From Platynereis dumerilii (lineage: Eukaryota; Annelida; Polychaeta; Phyllodocida; Nereididae), in NCBI GenBank assembly GCA_026936325.1, contig JAPTHN010000012.1:34358537-34422536 (forward strand): a stretch of DNA of 64,000 nt, written 5' to 3'. Each line of letters starts with the position of its first letter. The stretch's first letter is position 1. The translations under genes and the position numbers were made by a program. Below, piece after piece: positions 45,050-58,000 of the stretch. The notes beneath the pieces are model-generated. The model was not told the DNA's origin. It did not search any database and was given only the letters and a program-made list of their open reading frames with translations.

Positions 45050-45256
45050 GATGGATGGATGATTGGGGCTTTACATCCTGTATTTATGCACTTGGCAGGC
45101 TAATTATGACAGAAGGAGGACAAGGCAATGAGGCAAAGGATGATTGAAACAGCCATCCATCATAGGCCCAGGTGACCCGGCAAGAGCTGGATTCGAACCC
45201 GGGACCCAGTGATTGGCAGTTTAGCATGCTACCACTAGACCAACCCTCCCCCCACG
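45050..45256 (-). mobile_element. Complete tRNA-derived SINE with perfect 11-bp duplication
   Basis: On the minus strand the head has GGTCTAGTGGTAGCATG (A-box region) and GGGTTCGAATCC (B box) at tRNA spacing, then a ~130-bp body, then GGATGTAAAGCCCCAATC and an (ATCC)n tail. ATCCCATAGAG flanks it exactly (45039-45049 and 45257-45267). The mirrored site at about 41725 (CTCTCTATGGGCTGGTATTA) is empty. It is not a tRNA gene: the 3' acceptor half is replaced by SINE body. Another tail is at 37770. Confidence 0.93.
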
Positions 45257-45559
45257 ATCCCATAGAGAGAGTGGCTAATTACTTTAGCAGCACAACCCTT
45301 GCCATGCGGTCTTGTATCAGTTTTCAAAGTGCATTGAGAGCTGAAATTGATACTTCTCGTCCCTTTTTGTCAACTTGTTTTCAGTATTGATACTACGGAA
45401 GAAGAAAAGTTCAAAATGGATTTCCCAGAATCACATGTTTATGTCCTAGAATTTTGCAAAAACCATCTTTTAGAAATATAGTGGCTGGGAAATAAACAAT
45501 TTCAATTTTGTCCATCACTGTCTGATTTTCGGGATATCGTCCGTGAGCTTCTGCCTATT

Positions 45560-45860
45560 AATGAGATTGCTAATAGATAATGAAAGTCAATGTTTCTGGC
45601 ACCAAGAGAGAAAAGAATATAACTGGCTGACAGCCACTACAGTTACATGATAAAGGCGCTAAGACAGCTCCGATTGGCTCAAACATGCACTGAGGCATTT
45701 GCTTTTGATTACTTGGTCTTTGCCTTGCAGCTATACAGCAGTTAGAGCTCCTCATGGCTGTGTGCCACCTTGGTTTTTCCCAATCACTTAAACTAGTCAT
45801 AGCACTCTGATGTAAAATGCTCCTTTACACATTCAATAGACAACAATGAAACTACTGTGT
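45560..45860 (+). repeat. Dispersed module l
   Basis: GATTACTTGGTCTTTGCCTT, TTGGTTTTTCCCAATCACTT and GATGTAAAATGCTCCTTTAC mirror 41100-41380. Confidence 0.75.
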
Positions 45861-46224
45861 CCATTTATTCCACATGCAATCTTAAAACTGCTTGTATCTC
45901 CTACAGAGTAATAGGAGCTGGTTTTACACTATAAGCTATATAAAAGTGTCTTTGACAACTTCATGTCATGTACTCGTACATGTGCATATTTCTGAGGCGT
46001 TGCCACCATTACTTACTACTTCCCACATAAAGTTTTAAGGCCCTGTCATTGAGCGTCAGAAGTCATGATAATTTTTTTCCTTGCTAATTGCGACCTCTGT
46101 ACCACATGTCTGAAGCTCTGTCAGATTTTAAAAATCTCATATTGCCAGCAGTATATAATATACAGTATACATGAATAAAAAACACTGAATGAAAGTAATT
46201 TCTCCACAAGTATGTCCTTTTGCT

Positions 46225-46420
46225 TAAAGCCATAGACCTGGAGCAACTGTTGGTGTATTGTAGCTTGTAGACAGATTACCTTCCTGCAAATAGCGACTCC
46301 CTTGACAGCAAGAAAATTGCATTCATCTCAAATTCTCCCATGCAACGTTACACTTTATTCAATCAACATTTTGCCTCAAGGAACATAAATTAAATATGAA
46401 TGTGAGGTTCTCTAATATAA
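46225..46420 (-). repeat. Dispersed module g, reverse
   Basis: AGCTTGTAGACAGATTACCT, CTTGACAGCAAGAAAATTGC and CAATCAACATTTTGCCTCAA. Confidence 0.75.
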
Positions 46421-46649
46421 CATATACACAGTTGGACCCTGTCTCTTGACATAATGGCACCCTCAAAGTTTTCGATATTGCAAATATATAATTAAGGCTG
46501 TACCAGTCCCTTCTATTCAGATCCTTCTAGGGAATCCTTACTAGCATTTGCAAAAGTCATTTGGCAAGGGAGCATAATCAGCAGAGAATTTTATTCAACT
46601 CCAGGGATCATCCAATTATTTACTTTTAAAACACTAATGTGTAACAGCT

Positions 46650-46900
46650 GCACTGGGGCAACACATATATCTTTTGCACATTTTGTGTATATTGTTCTAG
46701 CAGAGCAATAATCACATTGCATGCAAAAACTAGGCATATGAATTATCTGAAAAGCAATCGACCAAGCAGGTGCTAGTGGCATTCAACCTCAAAAAAAGAA
46801 GGAGAAATTCTCCCCTTTTATGTTAGGGCAAGATGCATTTTGCATATTCTCTTTGCAGCATGGTCTCTAATCTTTTCAATTTGTATCATGCAGGTGCACC
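46650..46900 (-). repeat. Dispersed module e, reverse
   Basis: CGACCAAGCAGGTGCTAGTG and TTTGTATCATGCAGGTGCAC. The 31180 copy, with the same 'actagcacctgc' variant, is its nearest relative. Confidence 0.75.
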
Positions 46901-47224
46901 ATATTTCTTATTTCTAAACCATATCCTGGTATAATAATTACAATCCAGACTGACAAATATCAAATAAAGAAATTGTCTATCTGTTTCTATATACTTCATG
47001 GCATATAAGATAGTTATACACAAATATTTTGGACTGACCATGTCAGTATGAGATAACAGCCATTTCAAACTGATTAATCCTTAACTATTTGTGTGATTTG
47101 GCTTGCACTACCATTTAAATATACACCTTTTTGTACGTCCTTTCTCCTGAAATATATGGAAATCCTCTCTCATGCCTTGTGACATCACTCCAAAAATGTA
47201 TCCTTACTTTTAGCTTTGTGGAAG

Positions 47225-47400
47225 TAGTCATTCTCTTTTTCTCCACAGCAATTGTTTACAAAGATAAAAGTTCCACTGTTCCCAAGGTCCCAGACCTCTT
47301 CCAAAAAGAGATGATAGTGGTAGAACAAGCTTCTATCAGCTCTTGTTCAGACATACAACTAAAGCCAGACTGATGTTTGTCATGAAAACAATGCCGCTAT
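47225..47400 (-). repeat. Dispersed module c, reverse
   Basis: CAATTGTTTACAAAGATAAA, CAAGGTCCCAGACCTCTTCC and GACTGATGTTTGTCATGAAA. Confidence 0.8.
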
Positions 47401-48479
47401 TTCATCAAGCACTAAGTCTTGCATGTCAGAATACTCACATTTTTTAGTACACCTGATATCTGATGGAATATAAGTGAAAGCAAACTTGATCAATAAGTTG
47501 TATGAGGGAGTTACAGAGATTGTGACATTGTGCCATGAACAATGAACATTTTGCAAAACACGCTAGTGAACCTTCTGTTGCTTGGTTGTTAAAAGTCTGT
47601 CATGTTAGTATATTTTTAATACATTTGATATAGTATTACACTACACATCTGATCGAAAAAAAAAGTAGAAAAACCAAACTCAATCAACAACCAAAGCTGT
47701 ATGAGGTAACTACAGAGATCATTATCTTGAACAATGATCATTTTGCAAACTGTAACAGTGACCCTTTGGCTGTCCAAATTGTTAAAAAGAATACTTATAG
47801 ACCACTGGTAGATGTCCTGCATTTTAAAAATATTTCATGCAATGCTCTATATTAATTGAAATGTGGATGCGGTATGGATCAAAGAATGGCTGTCCAGCTC
47901 AGTTCAGGTTCTCTGGCTGGGGCCGGTTTCAAACACAGGACCGTGGGTTTTGGCAGAGATGGGAACTGAATTGACCCCCTCCCTAGGAAAGCTGGATGAA
48001 AGGATAACTTAGAAGCATGTTATAGCCAGTAAGTAGAGAGAGCATAAATTATATCTTCCATTTTCCGGGAAACCAAAATGTATCAAACTGCTATGGGCTA
48101 CAGTGCCTTGTCCTACCTTTTGGAGTATTCTACAGCCTCTGAAATATATATAAATATGATATAATAGAGACCCCTTTTAACCTGGGCTATGCTCCTTTTA
48201 GCAGGGACTGTGGTGGCAAAACGCAATACAATGTCATGCCAGGGTAATTGATACACATTAGGCTGAATTAACAGGCTGCCTTGCACTGTCTACTGTCTAG
48301 TCTAATATACATCAGACTACGACATTTATCATAAATCAGAAAATAAACTTGATATATGCTAAACAATAAACATGCAATTGATAAGTAAACAAAATAGCTG
48401 CTTATAAATTGGTCAATTGAAATGAACTTTCTCTCCAAATAGAGTAGCATTATAAATTTACAGCACACATAATGCAACC

Positions 48480-48760
48480 CATTGCATGCATAAACAAATG
48501 TTTTACGGAAGTGTTAAAAATGCAATAACGAAAAACCAAGGTCATTTACAGCCATCAACGGACTTAGCTGCAAGGCAAAGAGCAGGAAATCAAAATCAAA
48601 CGCCTCATTGCATGTTAGGGCCAGTTTGAGACGCCTTAGTGCTCTGATCTGGTGTGCTGTTTGGCAGATAGCCAGTAATGTTCTTTCATCCTTTACCCAA
48701 AGAACGAAAGGAACTAAAGGAAACACCCACTTTGCTTCTGTCTATTAGCTAGCTAATTAA
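48480..48760 (-). repeat. Dispersed module l, reverse
   Basis: GCTGCAAGGCAAAGAGCAGG, TCTGATCTGGTGTGCTGTTT and AAGAACGAAAGGAACTAAAG. Confidence 0.75.
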
Positions 48761-48872
48761 TGACAAGACACCATGAGTCCATGACCTTCCATAATAAGGT
48801 GCTGCAGAGGCGTAAAAACACATGACACCAAGACCTTCTTACAGATGATGGCCTTAGAAATTAGATGACTTT

Positions 48873-49142
48873 CAGTGGGGAGTGGGGTAACTAGGCGGTC
48901 TCGAGTGGGGGGGGCACCTGGGGGGGGGGTATGCAATTCTCGGGGGGGGGGACACCCTTTATACCAGTCTCGAGCGGGGGGGGGCACCTGTGGGGCCGCG
49001 CAATTCTCTGGGGGGGGGACACCCTTTATACTAACTGTGTATTGAGTTGGAAAGTTAATATGGGGGGCACCTGGGAGGGCACAGGTCCATAATGGGAGCC
49101 ACGTGCACCCCATGGCTCCCCCTCCCCATAGGGATGCCACTG
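48873..49142. mobile_element. hAT-like MITE, G-rich
   Basis: CAGTGGGG...GGTAACTAGG at the left and CCATAGGGATGCCACTG at the right are an imperfect inverted pair. GATGACTTT (48864-48872) and GATGCCTTT (49143-49151) look like an 8-9 bp duplication with one change. Inside, a ~75-bp block with GGGGGCACCTG, CAATTCTC, a G run and ACACCCTTTATAC is repeated twice. The 127-codon minus ORF is a translation of this repeat. Confidence 0.75.
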
Positions 49143-49199
49143 GATGCCTTTCAGTGTTAGTCGTTTAGCACTGATTTGATGTCTGTCAAACAAGTACAG

Positions 49200-49560
49200 T
49201 GAGACTACCCCAGCTGGAAGGAAGGATCAGCCACTACTTTACCCTTTCACACCTTTTGGCTACCCCTGAATCACTTCTTATCTTTACCTACTTGACACTA
49301 CATTTTCAAACCACATTAAAATTACATTAAAAACAAAACCAATTTAAACTTCATCACCCCATTGTGTGTTACTATTTGATATTGTGGCCCTTTGCTAATT
49401 GCAACTACATTGGTAGCTGTTTCAATAGCATTCTCAGTATGAGCTAAGGTTGTGGTGAGGAGTGAAAGGTAGTTGTAAGGAGATTTAGGGTGGAGAGGAG
49501 AAAGTAGGGCAAAATATGTAAACAGAGGACTTCTGACAGAAAATGTTCTTACTTTATTTT
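49200..49560 (+). repeat. Dispersed repeat pair with 43960-44310
   Basis: ACTACTTTACCCTTTCACAC, 'agctaaggttgtggtgag' and AACAGAGGACTTCTGACAGA follow in the same order as the partner, with roughly 75-80 percent agreement. Confidence 0.7.
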
Positions 49561-49944
49561 GGATTGTACTGTATAGCTAAACCATTCTGTCTATTTCACA
49601 AATTAACAACACTAATTCCAAGCATATGTGATAACGAATGTAGTTGCTTGTTGACAGAAATTTATAGGTTATTTAGAAGGCTGTATTTTGTTCAGCTATT
49701 TCCACTGCAACCAGATTTGGAATTGATTTTGTAATGATCAGCTAATTAGAAATGACAGTAATACAATACAGAATATCCTTATTCAAAATGACAGCAACCA
49801 GCCAATTAGTGTTTCGTGAATGGATAATGACTGAAATTTGATGCAGTATCATTGCCTGACTCTCTTTCGCTGAATGTCACAGACATGCAGACATTTATTG
49901 AAGTCGTTTTATCCCCATATGTGTGATTGGACAGCCTCTAATGC

Positions 49945-50215
49945 TGATAGATATAGGTAGATGTGATAGGTTCAGCCCTCTAATCCGAGCTTTGTGCACT
50001 CACAACAGTTGATTGACGAGATGGGAGAGATAGCCGGAGTCCTCAACATGTTACACATTTACCTCATGTGACAGATATTTCACTTGCTCAGCACTGACAA
50101 TGATACAAGGGGCTGTAAATTAAATGTCTCATGCATGGAGACCCAGTGCTCATGAAGGCCAAGTTACATCTCAGGATTCTCACTTCGAGTTCGAACTCAT
50201 GCTTCTTTAAAATAG
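49945..50215 (-). mobile_element. GATA-tailed SINE, worn
   Basis: GATAGATATAGGTAGATGTG, 'ggttcagccctctaatccgagc', GAGATGGGAGAGATAGCCGG and a B-box-like GAGTTCGAACTC near the head. It is in the mirrored position of the remnant at 35770. Confidence 0.7.
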
Positions 50216-50804
50216 GGGTTTTAGGAGATTTGATCTTTCCCATAAAAATTTTGACCACCCTTGGGTACACTTTTTGAAATGGGATATATATTCGCAAAAT
50301 ACACTTGTCACTGTCCTAGCTGTGCTTTGCAAGAAGCATGGATTACTGTGAGACAGTGGATGAAGGAATCATACATTTAACAGATGTGGCGTTGTCTTTA
50401 GAAGTCAAAAGAGACAAAGTGTCAATACACAATAAACATCAGGAAACAGAAACATCTTGTTAACTTCATTTCTTCCTTTTAAAGAGCCATGTCACACAGA
50501 GTGATGGATATATAAATTAGAACATGAATTGTAAATAAGAAATGTTGAATTGTAGCAGTTCCTTGCTATTCTGACGAAGAAAGGTCCATTTCTCAAAAAG
50601 TCGTAAGTCAACTTCAAGGAAAAAGCCTGTATGCAGGTAAATTTGGAAGGATGTTCAAGGAACACAATGACATCTTTAGACATTTTTGATGTTTGAATGA
50701 AGGGTTGATGAGAGATATTGGATAGTCATATTTACGTTTTTTAAAATGCTTAAGACTTTGCAGGTAGAAAACTTTATAACACTCACAAAGTTGAAAATTT
50801 ATGT

Positions 50805-51060
50805 CTAATATGCACCTGCATGATACAATTTGAAAATACAATAATTATAAGCCATGGTGCTAACAGAATATTCAAAGACATAATGATCTTGCCACAACAT
50901 GAAAGAGAAAGAATTTCTTCTTCTTTTCTTGAGGTTGAATGCCACCTGCTTGGTCCATTGCTTTTTGAGTTTTAGATAAACTTGTGTGCAGACACAAAAT
51001 GGCACAAAATATCATTTATTACAACACATAGATGTTAAATATCAGTGTTTTAGGAGGCAC
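50805..51060 (+). repeat. Dispersed module e
   Basis: TGCACCTGCATGATACAATT, ACAGAATATTCAAAGACATA, 'tgccacctgcttggtccattgc'. Confidence 0.75.
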
Positions 51061-51309
51061 TTTTATGAGGTTCTGATTGAGAGGAATGTTAAATAAATGG
51101 TGCAAAATCTAATATCATTTAAACAGAGATAACTTCCATGACAAGAACGGCATTGTACTGTAAAATGACAGTTTAGTTTTAATTGCAATAGCAGCCATTA
51201 AAGGACGCATCTGGTTTTACAGTGTAGCCTACTAAAAGTACCACTGCCTCAGTTGAAACCACCTTGGTTCCTTGTGATAAAAGAGCCACTGCATTCAACA
51301 CAGTGCAGT

Positions 51310-51820
51310 AAATGTGCATCACGCATGTCTGGTATTTATATCTTGTTCGTGAGGGATACAAACACATAGCTCCTGCATTTGTGAACTTAATGGGGTGGTA
51401 TTACTTTAGGTATTGCATGGAAACAGAAGTATCAAGATGTCCATTTCATGCATTAAAGTTTTACATCAGAGTGTTATCTGTGATTGGGAAAAACCAAGGT
51501 CGGACACAAGTGCCGCTTTTCTGACCTAAAATGAGTGGTATTACTTGAAAATTGCATGGGGACAGAAGCTTCCATGTTGCCTAAATATTGCAATGGCATT
51601 GCATTTACAGACAAGCGTTTTACACATGATTGGGAAAACCAAGGTCATACACAGCCCTGAAGGGCTGTAAGCCTGTAGCTCCAAGGTCAAGACCAAGTCA
51701 TCAAAATCAAACTCTTCATTGCATGTTTGAGCCAGTTGAATACGCCTTACTGCTTTGATCTGTTGTGCTGTTAGGCAGATAACACGTAGTACTCCCGTTC
51801 CTTTCCTTCACTTTCTTTCT
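51310..51820 (-). repeat. Dispersed module l, reverse, internally duplicated
   Basis: GGGAAAAACCAAGGTCGGAC (51486) and TTGGGAAAACCAAGGTCATA (51630) mark two sub-blocks, the same internal doubling as at 33440-33900. The doubling therefore predates the palindrome. Confidence 0.75.
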
Positions 51821-51831
51821 CCTTTGCTAAG

Positions 51832-53407
51832 GGTCGCGTGTCACAAGGTCGTACAATTTGCGTTACATAGCGGTTTTGGACCAAAAATTTGTTTCATCAA
51901 AAAAGTCTAAATTAGGTCTTAAATATCCTATTCAAACCAAAAACCAGAGTAATTTCACAAAAATTAGGACTGTTTGTCTTATTATTTGATTTTTTTCACC
52001 ATACAAATCAATGTAAAGCTCAAACTTTAAATGCATTTTTCTCAAAAACTACTATATTTCAGTAACATTACTATAAAGTACAAAGTACTCCTTGTATCCC
52101 TATGAAATTACACTGAAGTTAGTTGAGAAGATGGTCCTACATATCAAAGCAACAAAAAATATGTCCTCTTCTCCAAAGGACTTCATATACGTCGATGAAT
52201 TTACTTTACTGCAACAGAGAAAAAACCTTTCTCAGGCTTCATGTTTAGAACTGTGCCAGAAGCCTGATTATCGTCAAAATCTCAAGTAAAATGTTTAAAA
52301 ACATTACCATGACACCTGAGAACAAATTCTGATATTTCAAATAAGATATTATAAGATATTTACATGACATGGTGCAAATATATTTTATATCAGTTATTTT
52401 ATACTACATGAGAAATCAACATCTGATGTGAGCATACCATTCTGGAGCTATCTGTGGATTTAACCCATATGTATCTCTTTTTTTGGCTATATTAGAGCAA
52501 GATTATCAAATGTGATTGTTATTTATTCATTTGATGATGTGGCCTGCCCTTTTTGTCCTTTAGGAAATCCATTACATTAAGCGAAAAAAATCTTGTACAC
52601 TTCAAGCATGTATGTGTTACATTTGGTTCAGCCTTGTTCAGAGCATCACAGAAGTGAGAAAATAACTGAAAACATAGCAATATTATATACCATAGTAAAA
52701 TATAGCTCATGAGCATTTAGGAAATAGCCTTATCCACAGGGTGTGGTTAACCTACTTCGAGTTCTCGTGGTTTAAACTTAAAACCCCTCTCCAATTTTAC
52801 AGGTTTTTGCAAGTGTTACGAAAAGTTCAGCCTAAAGTAGACAAGCAGCACACAAAGAATTTTACCTGCAAGCAAAATCTGATAAATGCATATGAAAATA
52901 GAACTTATGAGCATTTAATTGATATATATTTGAACTTCCTAGCTTTAATATTAATAGCTACAGATTAAATCTACGAAAATGTGTTGAATTTTTTTTGCCA
53001 GCGGGACAGGTTCACGTCACTGCACATTAAAGGATCTACAGAGGGCACTGTAACATATAGAAAGATAGAAAGTTTAAGCTTCAAGAGCTTAAGCAGGAAT
53101 CAGGTACTCCTGCAAAGAAAACCAGATTAAAATATCTTTTGTCGCTGGCAAGAAAACTCACTTTCTAGATGATTTTTTCAAATCTGACGTAACGCGGCAC
53201 ACAAAAAAATCACTTGTTTTCCTGAAGTTTTTGATGGCTATAAGCCTCATTTTGTGATAAAGTTGACCTTTTAAAACCTAATATGATATAGAAGAAGTCA
53301 GGCCTTCCAGTGGTTTATAATATTGCATAATAGACATTTGTAAAGTACATGTAATCATCATTTATATGCAAAATTTCTGAAATTGTACGACATTACGACA
53401 TGTGACC
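51832..53407 (+). mobile_element. TIR DNA transposon, GGTCGCRTGTC family, copy 1 (uninterrupted)
   Basis: The ends GGTCGCGTGTCACAAGGTCG and CGACATTACGACATGTGACC are inverted; the repeat runs about 30 bp to TACAATTT. TAAG flanks both sides (51828-51831, 53408-53411). The whole 1576 bp is collinear with the non-LINE parts of copy 2. Short ORFs (65 and 75 codons) show no transposase motifs, and a hand comparison of 65 codons with copy 2 shows no third-position excess, so coding is not supported. Superfamily unknown; 4-bp duplications occur in Chapaev, Sola1 and others. Confidence 0.85.
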
Positions 53408-55004
53408 TAAGAGAAGCACACGTTTTGTTTCTGTCTGTTAGGGGCCGACCAGGCATTAGTTCGGGGGGGGGGGGACTGTAGATTTTACCCCTGGGACATG
53501 TCGACAAATGATTTTTTTCCGCATGTGAACAAGTGGGTCGTGTGTCGTGATGTCGTAAAATTGAGAAATTTTACATTTATGTGATGATTACATGTACATA
53601 TCTTGTACTAGCCATCACTTATTATACATCACTGGAATGCTTAGCTTCTATTGTTTCATATTGACCTCAAAAAATTAATCTTCCTTACAGAATAAGGCTG
53701 TTAGCCACCAAAAACCTTGAGAAAACAGGTGATTTTTTCGTGTCCCTCGTTACATCAGAATTGAAAAAATCATCTTAAAAATGAGATTGCATGCCAATGA
53801 CAAAAGATATCTTGTTCTGGTTTTCTCTGCAGTAATACCCAATTCCTCGTAAAGCCCTCAAAGCTTACATCGTCTGTCTAAGTATTATCATGCCTTCTGT
53901 AGAGCCCTTAATGCAAAGCAACGTCAACCTGTCCCTCTTGCCGAAAAAAATCAACATGTTTTTTAAAATTTAGTCTGAAACTGTTAATAGTGAAGCTAGG
54001 AACTTCAAACATACATCAAATAAATGCTCATGAGTTGTACTTTCAATTGCATATCTCAGATTTTGTGTGCAAGTAAACCAATTGCTGTACAGCTTGTCTA
54101 GTTTACCCTGAAATTTTTGTAACACCTGCAAAAAACAGTCAAGTTGGAGGGGGGTTATAAGTTTAAAACAACTGGAACTCGAACCAGTACAATCATACAA
54201 TATGGAAAGTGCTATTGTCCAAATGCTCATAAATCAGGGTTTACTGTGGTATAAAATATGGTTAGGTTTGCAATGATTTTGTGACTTCTGTGATGCTCTG
54301 AAAAACCCTGAAAAAAATGTAACACATGCATGACTGCTACAGATTTTATGCTGGCTTCATAGCAGTGTACTGGACTTCAAAAATGACCAAAAAGTGATCA
54401 AACTAATGAATAACTAGTCATAATTTACTTTTGTGCCCTCATATCATGAAAAAGGGCAGGAATTTCTATCAAAATATAAGGATTGCTCTGAAATTACATA
54501 CTCACTTGTGATATTGATTTCTTATCACTGCACAAAAATTGACACCGGAGATATATGTGAGATGTCAAGTAAATAATTATTGAAGTAAGATATTTGAATT
54601 AGTTCTTAGGTATATTGGTAATGTTTTGAAACCTTTTACTTGAGATTTTGAGATGAACTCAGGCTTCTAGCTTAGTTATACACATGATGCTTGAAAACGT
54701 TTAGTGTGGGTTGCTGTATCATAACTTTGTGGATCTATGTCTTAGTTTTGGAGAAGAGATACTTCTTTTTCGCTGCTCAAATCAGTAAGATCATTGTCTT
54801 GGCCAACGTCAGTGACAATTTCATGGTGATACATGGAGTACTTTGCATTTTACAGCAACTTTAGTGGAATGAAGTAGTTTTCGAGATAAACACATTTGAA
54901 ATCTGGATTTTACATTGATTTATGTGGTGAAAATTTTTTTTAATGCCATATACAGACCTAATTATTGCATAATCATGTTGGATTTTGGTTTTAATTTAAT
55001 AATC

Positions 55005-55010
55005 TTTATT
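55005..55010 (-). promoter_or_regulatory. LINE polyadenylation signal
   Basis: AATAAA on the minus strand, about 83 bp beyond the ORF2 stop and about 15-20 bp before the inferred 3' end. The spacing is right for a functional signal. An A-rich run just upstream holds further AATAAA-like words. Confidence 0.6.
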
Positions 55011-55092
55011 CGTACTAAATGTACAGAAGAAGGTATAAAACATTTACAATAAAATAAAATATAACATAAAAAAGTATTTACAGGAGCAGATC

Positions 55093-58000
55093 TCACATCT
55101 GAGATAAAAAATCAATAATGGCTTGGCACTCATGCCTTTCTAGTAACCACGGATCAAAAGAATCCCTCATAACAACAACTTCTTTAATTTGACTAGCTAC
55201 TCTTACATTTTCAGACAAACAACTGTCTTTCCATTTATCTGCAATAATAGAACTGAATGAATTAATATTATTAAACTGACTAGAATCTAACCTCTCAATT
55301 CCATATTTGTAACAAATATAGTTCAGATTCCTACTTGTTCTACCATAACAAAACAATGCATTACTAAAAATGAATTTTAAGACTGGATTAAGGCTGTGGC
55401 ACCCTGAGATATAAAAGTTTAAAAATCTTTTATCAAGTATAACGTCGACAGGCATGTATCCTGAGATATGAGGTAACAGATCACTATGAGCTCTCCATGG
55501 GAGATTCCAAACTCTTCTTATAGCTTTACGCTGACTGATACATAAATCTTTCATGTCATTATCATATAAAGCACTCACATTGGAACCATAAAAACTAGTG
55601 CAATATTTATCTAACAAATCATTTTTAATACACGATGATAAATGGTTAAAGGTACCTAACATAGTATTAATCTTGACATTAAAGTCATTAACTATTGTAC
55701 CAATCATACTATTACTTCTATCCGCAAAAATTGTATGGCCGAGATATTCCATTTTCTGAACTTTATCTACTTTTTGATCACAAACACAGACATCTGCATA
55801 ACTCTCGCAAAGATTTTTACTAAACCTCATTAATTTACTTTTTTTACCATTAAATATAATATTGTGATCCTTGGCGTACGATTCACATATTTTAATCATA
55901 CTATTTAAACCACTTAAAGTGGGTGACAACAAAATTAAATCATCGGCATAAGCAACACTTCCGGTAAATACTTCTCCTACGTGACAACCATAGCCTGACT
56001 GTTCTAATTTCTTCAACATATCATCAATATAGACACTATACAATGTTGGGGATAAGACCCCACCTTGTTTAACTCCATTTGTAACACCAAAGTAATTAGA
56101 CTCTGTATTATTAAAGGAGACTTTAACTTGTTGTTTAATATACATATTCAATAATATTCTAATATAAAAAGGATTGACTCCTCTGTTAATTAAATGATTA
56201 AAAAGCATAACATATTCGACTCGATCAAACGCTTTACTAGCGTCTAAGGCTAAAGCATATACAGAGCCACCTCTATCTAAATAATAGTCTACTGTCTCCG
56301 TAACAGCTGCAGTTGCTAAGGATGATGACAACTTAGGTTTAAATCCGAATTGTAAATCTGATGTTACAAGTGTATCTTTCTCTCGGGAGAAAATCATGTG
56401 ATCTAATACTTTACAAAACATGCTCTGTAAACAAATACCTCTAAAGTTTTCTGACAAAGATATATTAGGTCTTTTTCCTTTTGGTATAGGAATCATAGTT
56501 CCGACATTCATTTGATTTGGACTATAACCATGAATAATCATACTGTTAAATAAAATAATAAGATATGGTAGCAAACATTCTTCACCATGTACAATGTGAT
56601 CAGAATATACACCGGCGTTCCCATCAGACTTGCCTAAAGAAATATTTTTAATAGCCGCTGACAATTCTACTTGCTCAAATAAGCTAACATCAAGACATTT
56701 CTGCTTTAAATTAGCATTGACCTTTCCAGTTATGACCTTCATCGCAGAATTATCATACCCAACACAATTGTATAAGGCTGAAAATTTACTTGCGAACACT
56801 TCAGAAATATTCTTATCACCAGAAACATTATCAACCATACCAGGTATCTTCTTAGCATGACCTTTAATTTTTCTAACCTCCTTCCAGTAACCTTGAACAT
56901 TAGAACTCATCATACATTCAGTCATTTTCTGAGACTTAAGTACATTGCTTTCTTTTTGACATTTTCTTATGGCATAATGATATTGCAATCTACTTCTCTT
57001 CCTCATATCACATACAAATCCAGACCTAGGTCTACCTGAATCTTTCCATATCCAATGCCACATCAATGCAGCTTCCTTTTTCTCAGCACAATGATCATTC
57101 CATCCAGCTATAGGAGCTTTAAAATTTGTACATACATTTTTAGATGAACCTGAACTTGGTATAATTTTGCTAGCATTCAAACAGGCATTAACTATATCAT
57201 TATGTAGTTTTTCTATGTCTGCAAAATGACAATCACATTCAATATTCTTACATGTCTTAATATCATCTGAAAATACAATTTTACTTAATTCTGATTGAAG
57301 AGCTTTTTTATAACTACTAATATCGTGTACAGTGGCTTTATACCATTTAAGTTTATTTTTCTTATCTGAATTCCTGGTATTAAAGTATTCACACGGAATA
57401 TTGAGTTCAACTAAAACAACAAGGTGGTCTGACATATTATCAACATCGTCTAGAGTAAAGTAATCTACTACACTTCCTGCTAAATTATCACTTAAAAGTA
57501 CATGATCAATCTCAGTTCTTGAACCAGTATGTAAACACTCAAAAGTATAATCAACTTTGGAACAAGAAAGCTTACAACAGGGAGTTAATTCTTCACTGTT
57601 ACAAAAATTTAAAAGTTCATCACTCTGTGGTGTTTGTCTGTCAAAAGAGGTGTTAAAGTCACCACCAATTATTACATTATCAATATTATATTGATGCATT
57701 ATAACAGCAATTTCTGCCAAAATATCTTGAAACTCAGAAACATTTCCATGGCGACCTCTGTCATCACAAGGCATATACACATTAAAGAGCAAAAACTCAT
57801 TATTCTCCCTAACTGAAATCTTAACACAAGTCAACCGTACAGACATTGTATCAATTGGAGTTACATTGTATTTTATGGTAGACTTCCACAAAATTACACA
57901 CCCACCATGAGGTCTACCTTGTCTAATCACATTAGAAGGCATGGCGCTTTTGCCCTGAATACACACAGTGTTATCTTTATCAAGACATGAGAAAATTGTA

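Noticed and set aside
45165-45250. Possible tRNA gene on the minus strand (A and B boxes).
   Set aside because: The acceptor stem does not close and a SINE body and (ATCC)n tail follow, all inside an 11-bp duplication. It is a SINE head.
48757-49140. 127-codon ORF rich in Pro and Gly.
   Set aside because: It lies in the G-rich duplicated core of a hAT-like MITE.
52741-54230. Matching ORFs in the two TIR elements (75 codons at 52741-52968, 86 codons at 53970-54230 on the minus strand), about 55 percent alike as protein and ending at the same stop.
   Set aside because: A hand count over 65 codons gives 15, 15 and 10 differences at codon positions 1, 2 and 3. There is no third-position excess, so the shared frame reflects shared descent, not selection on protein.
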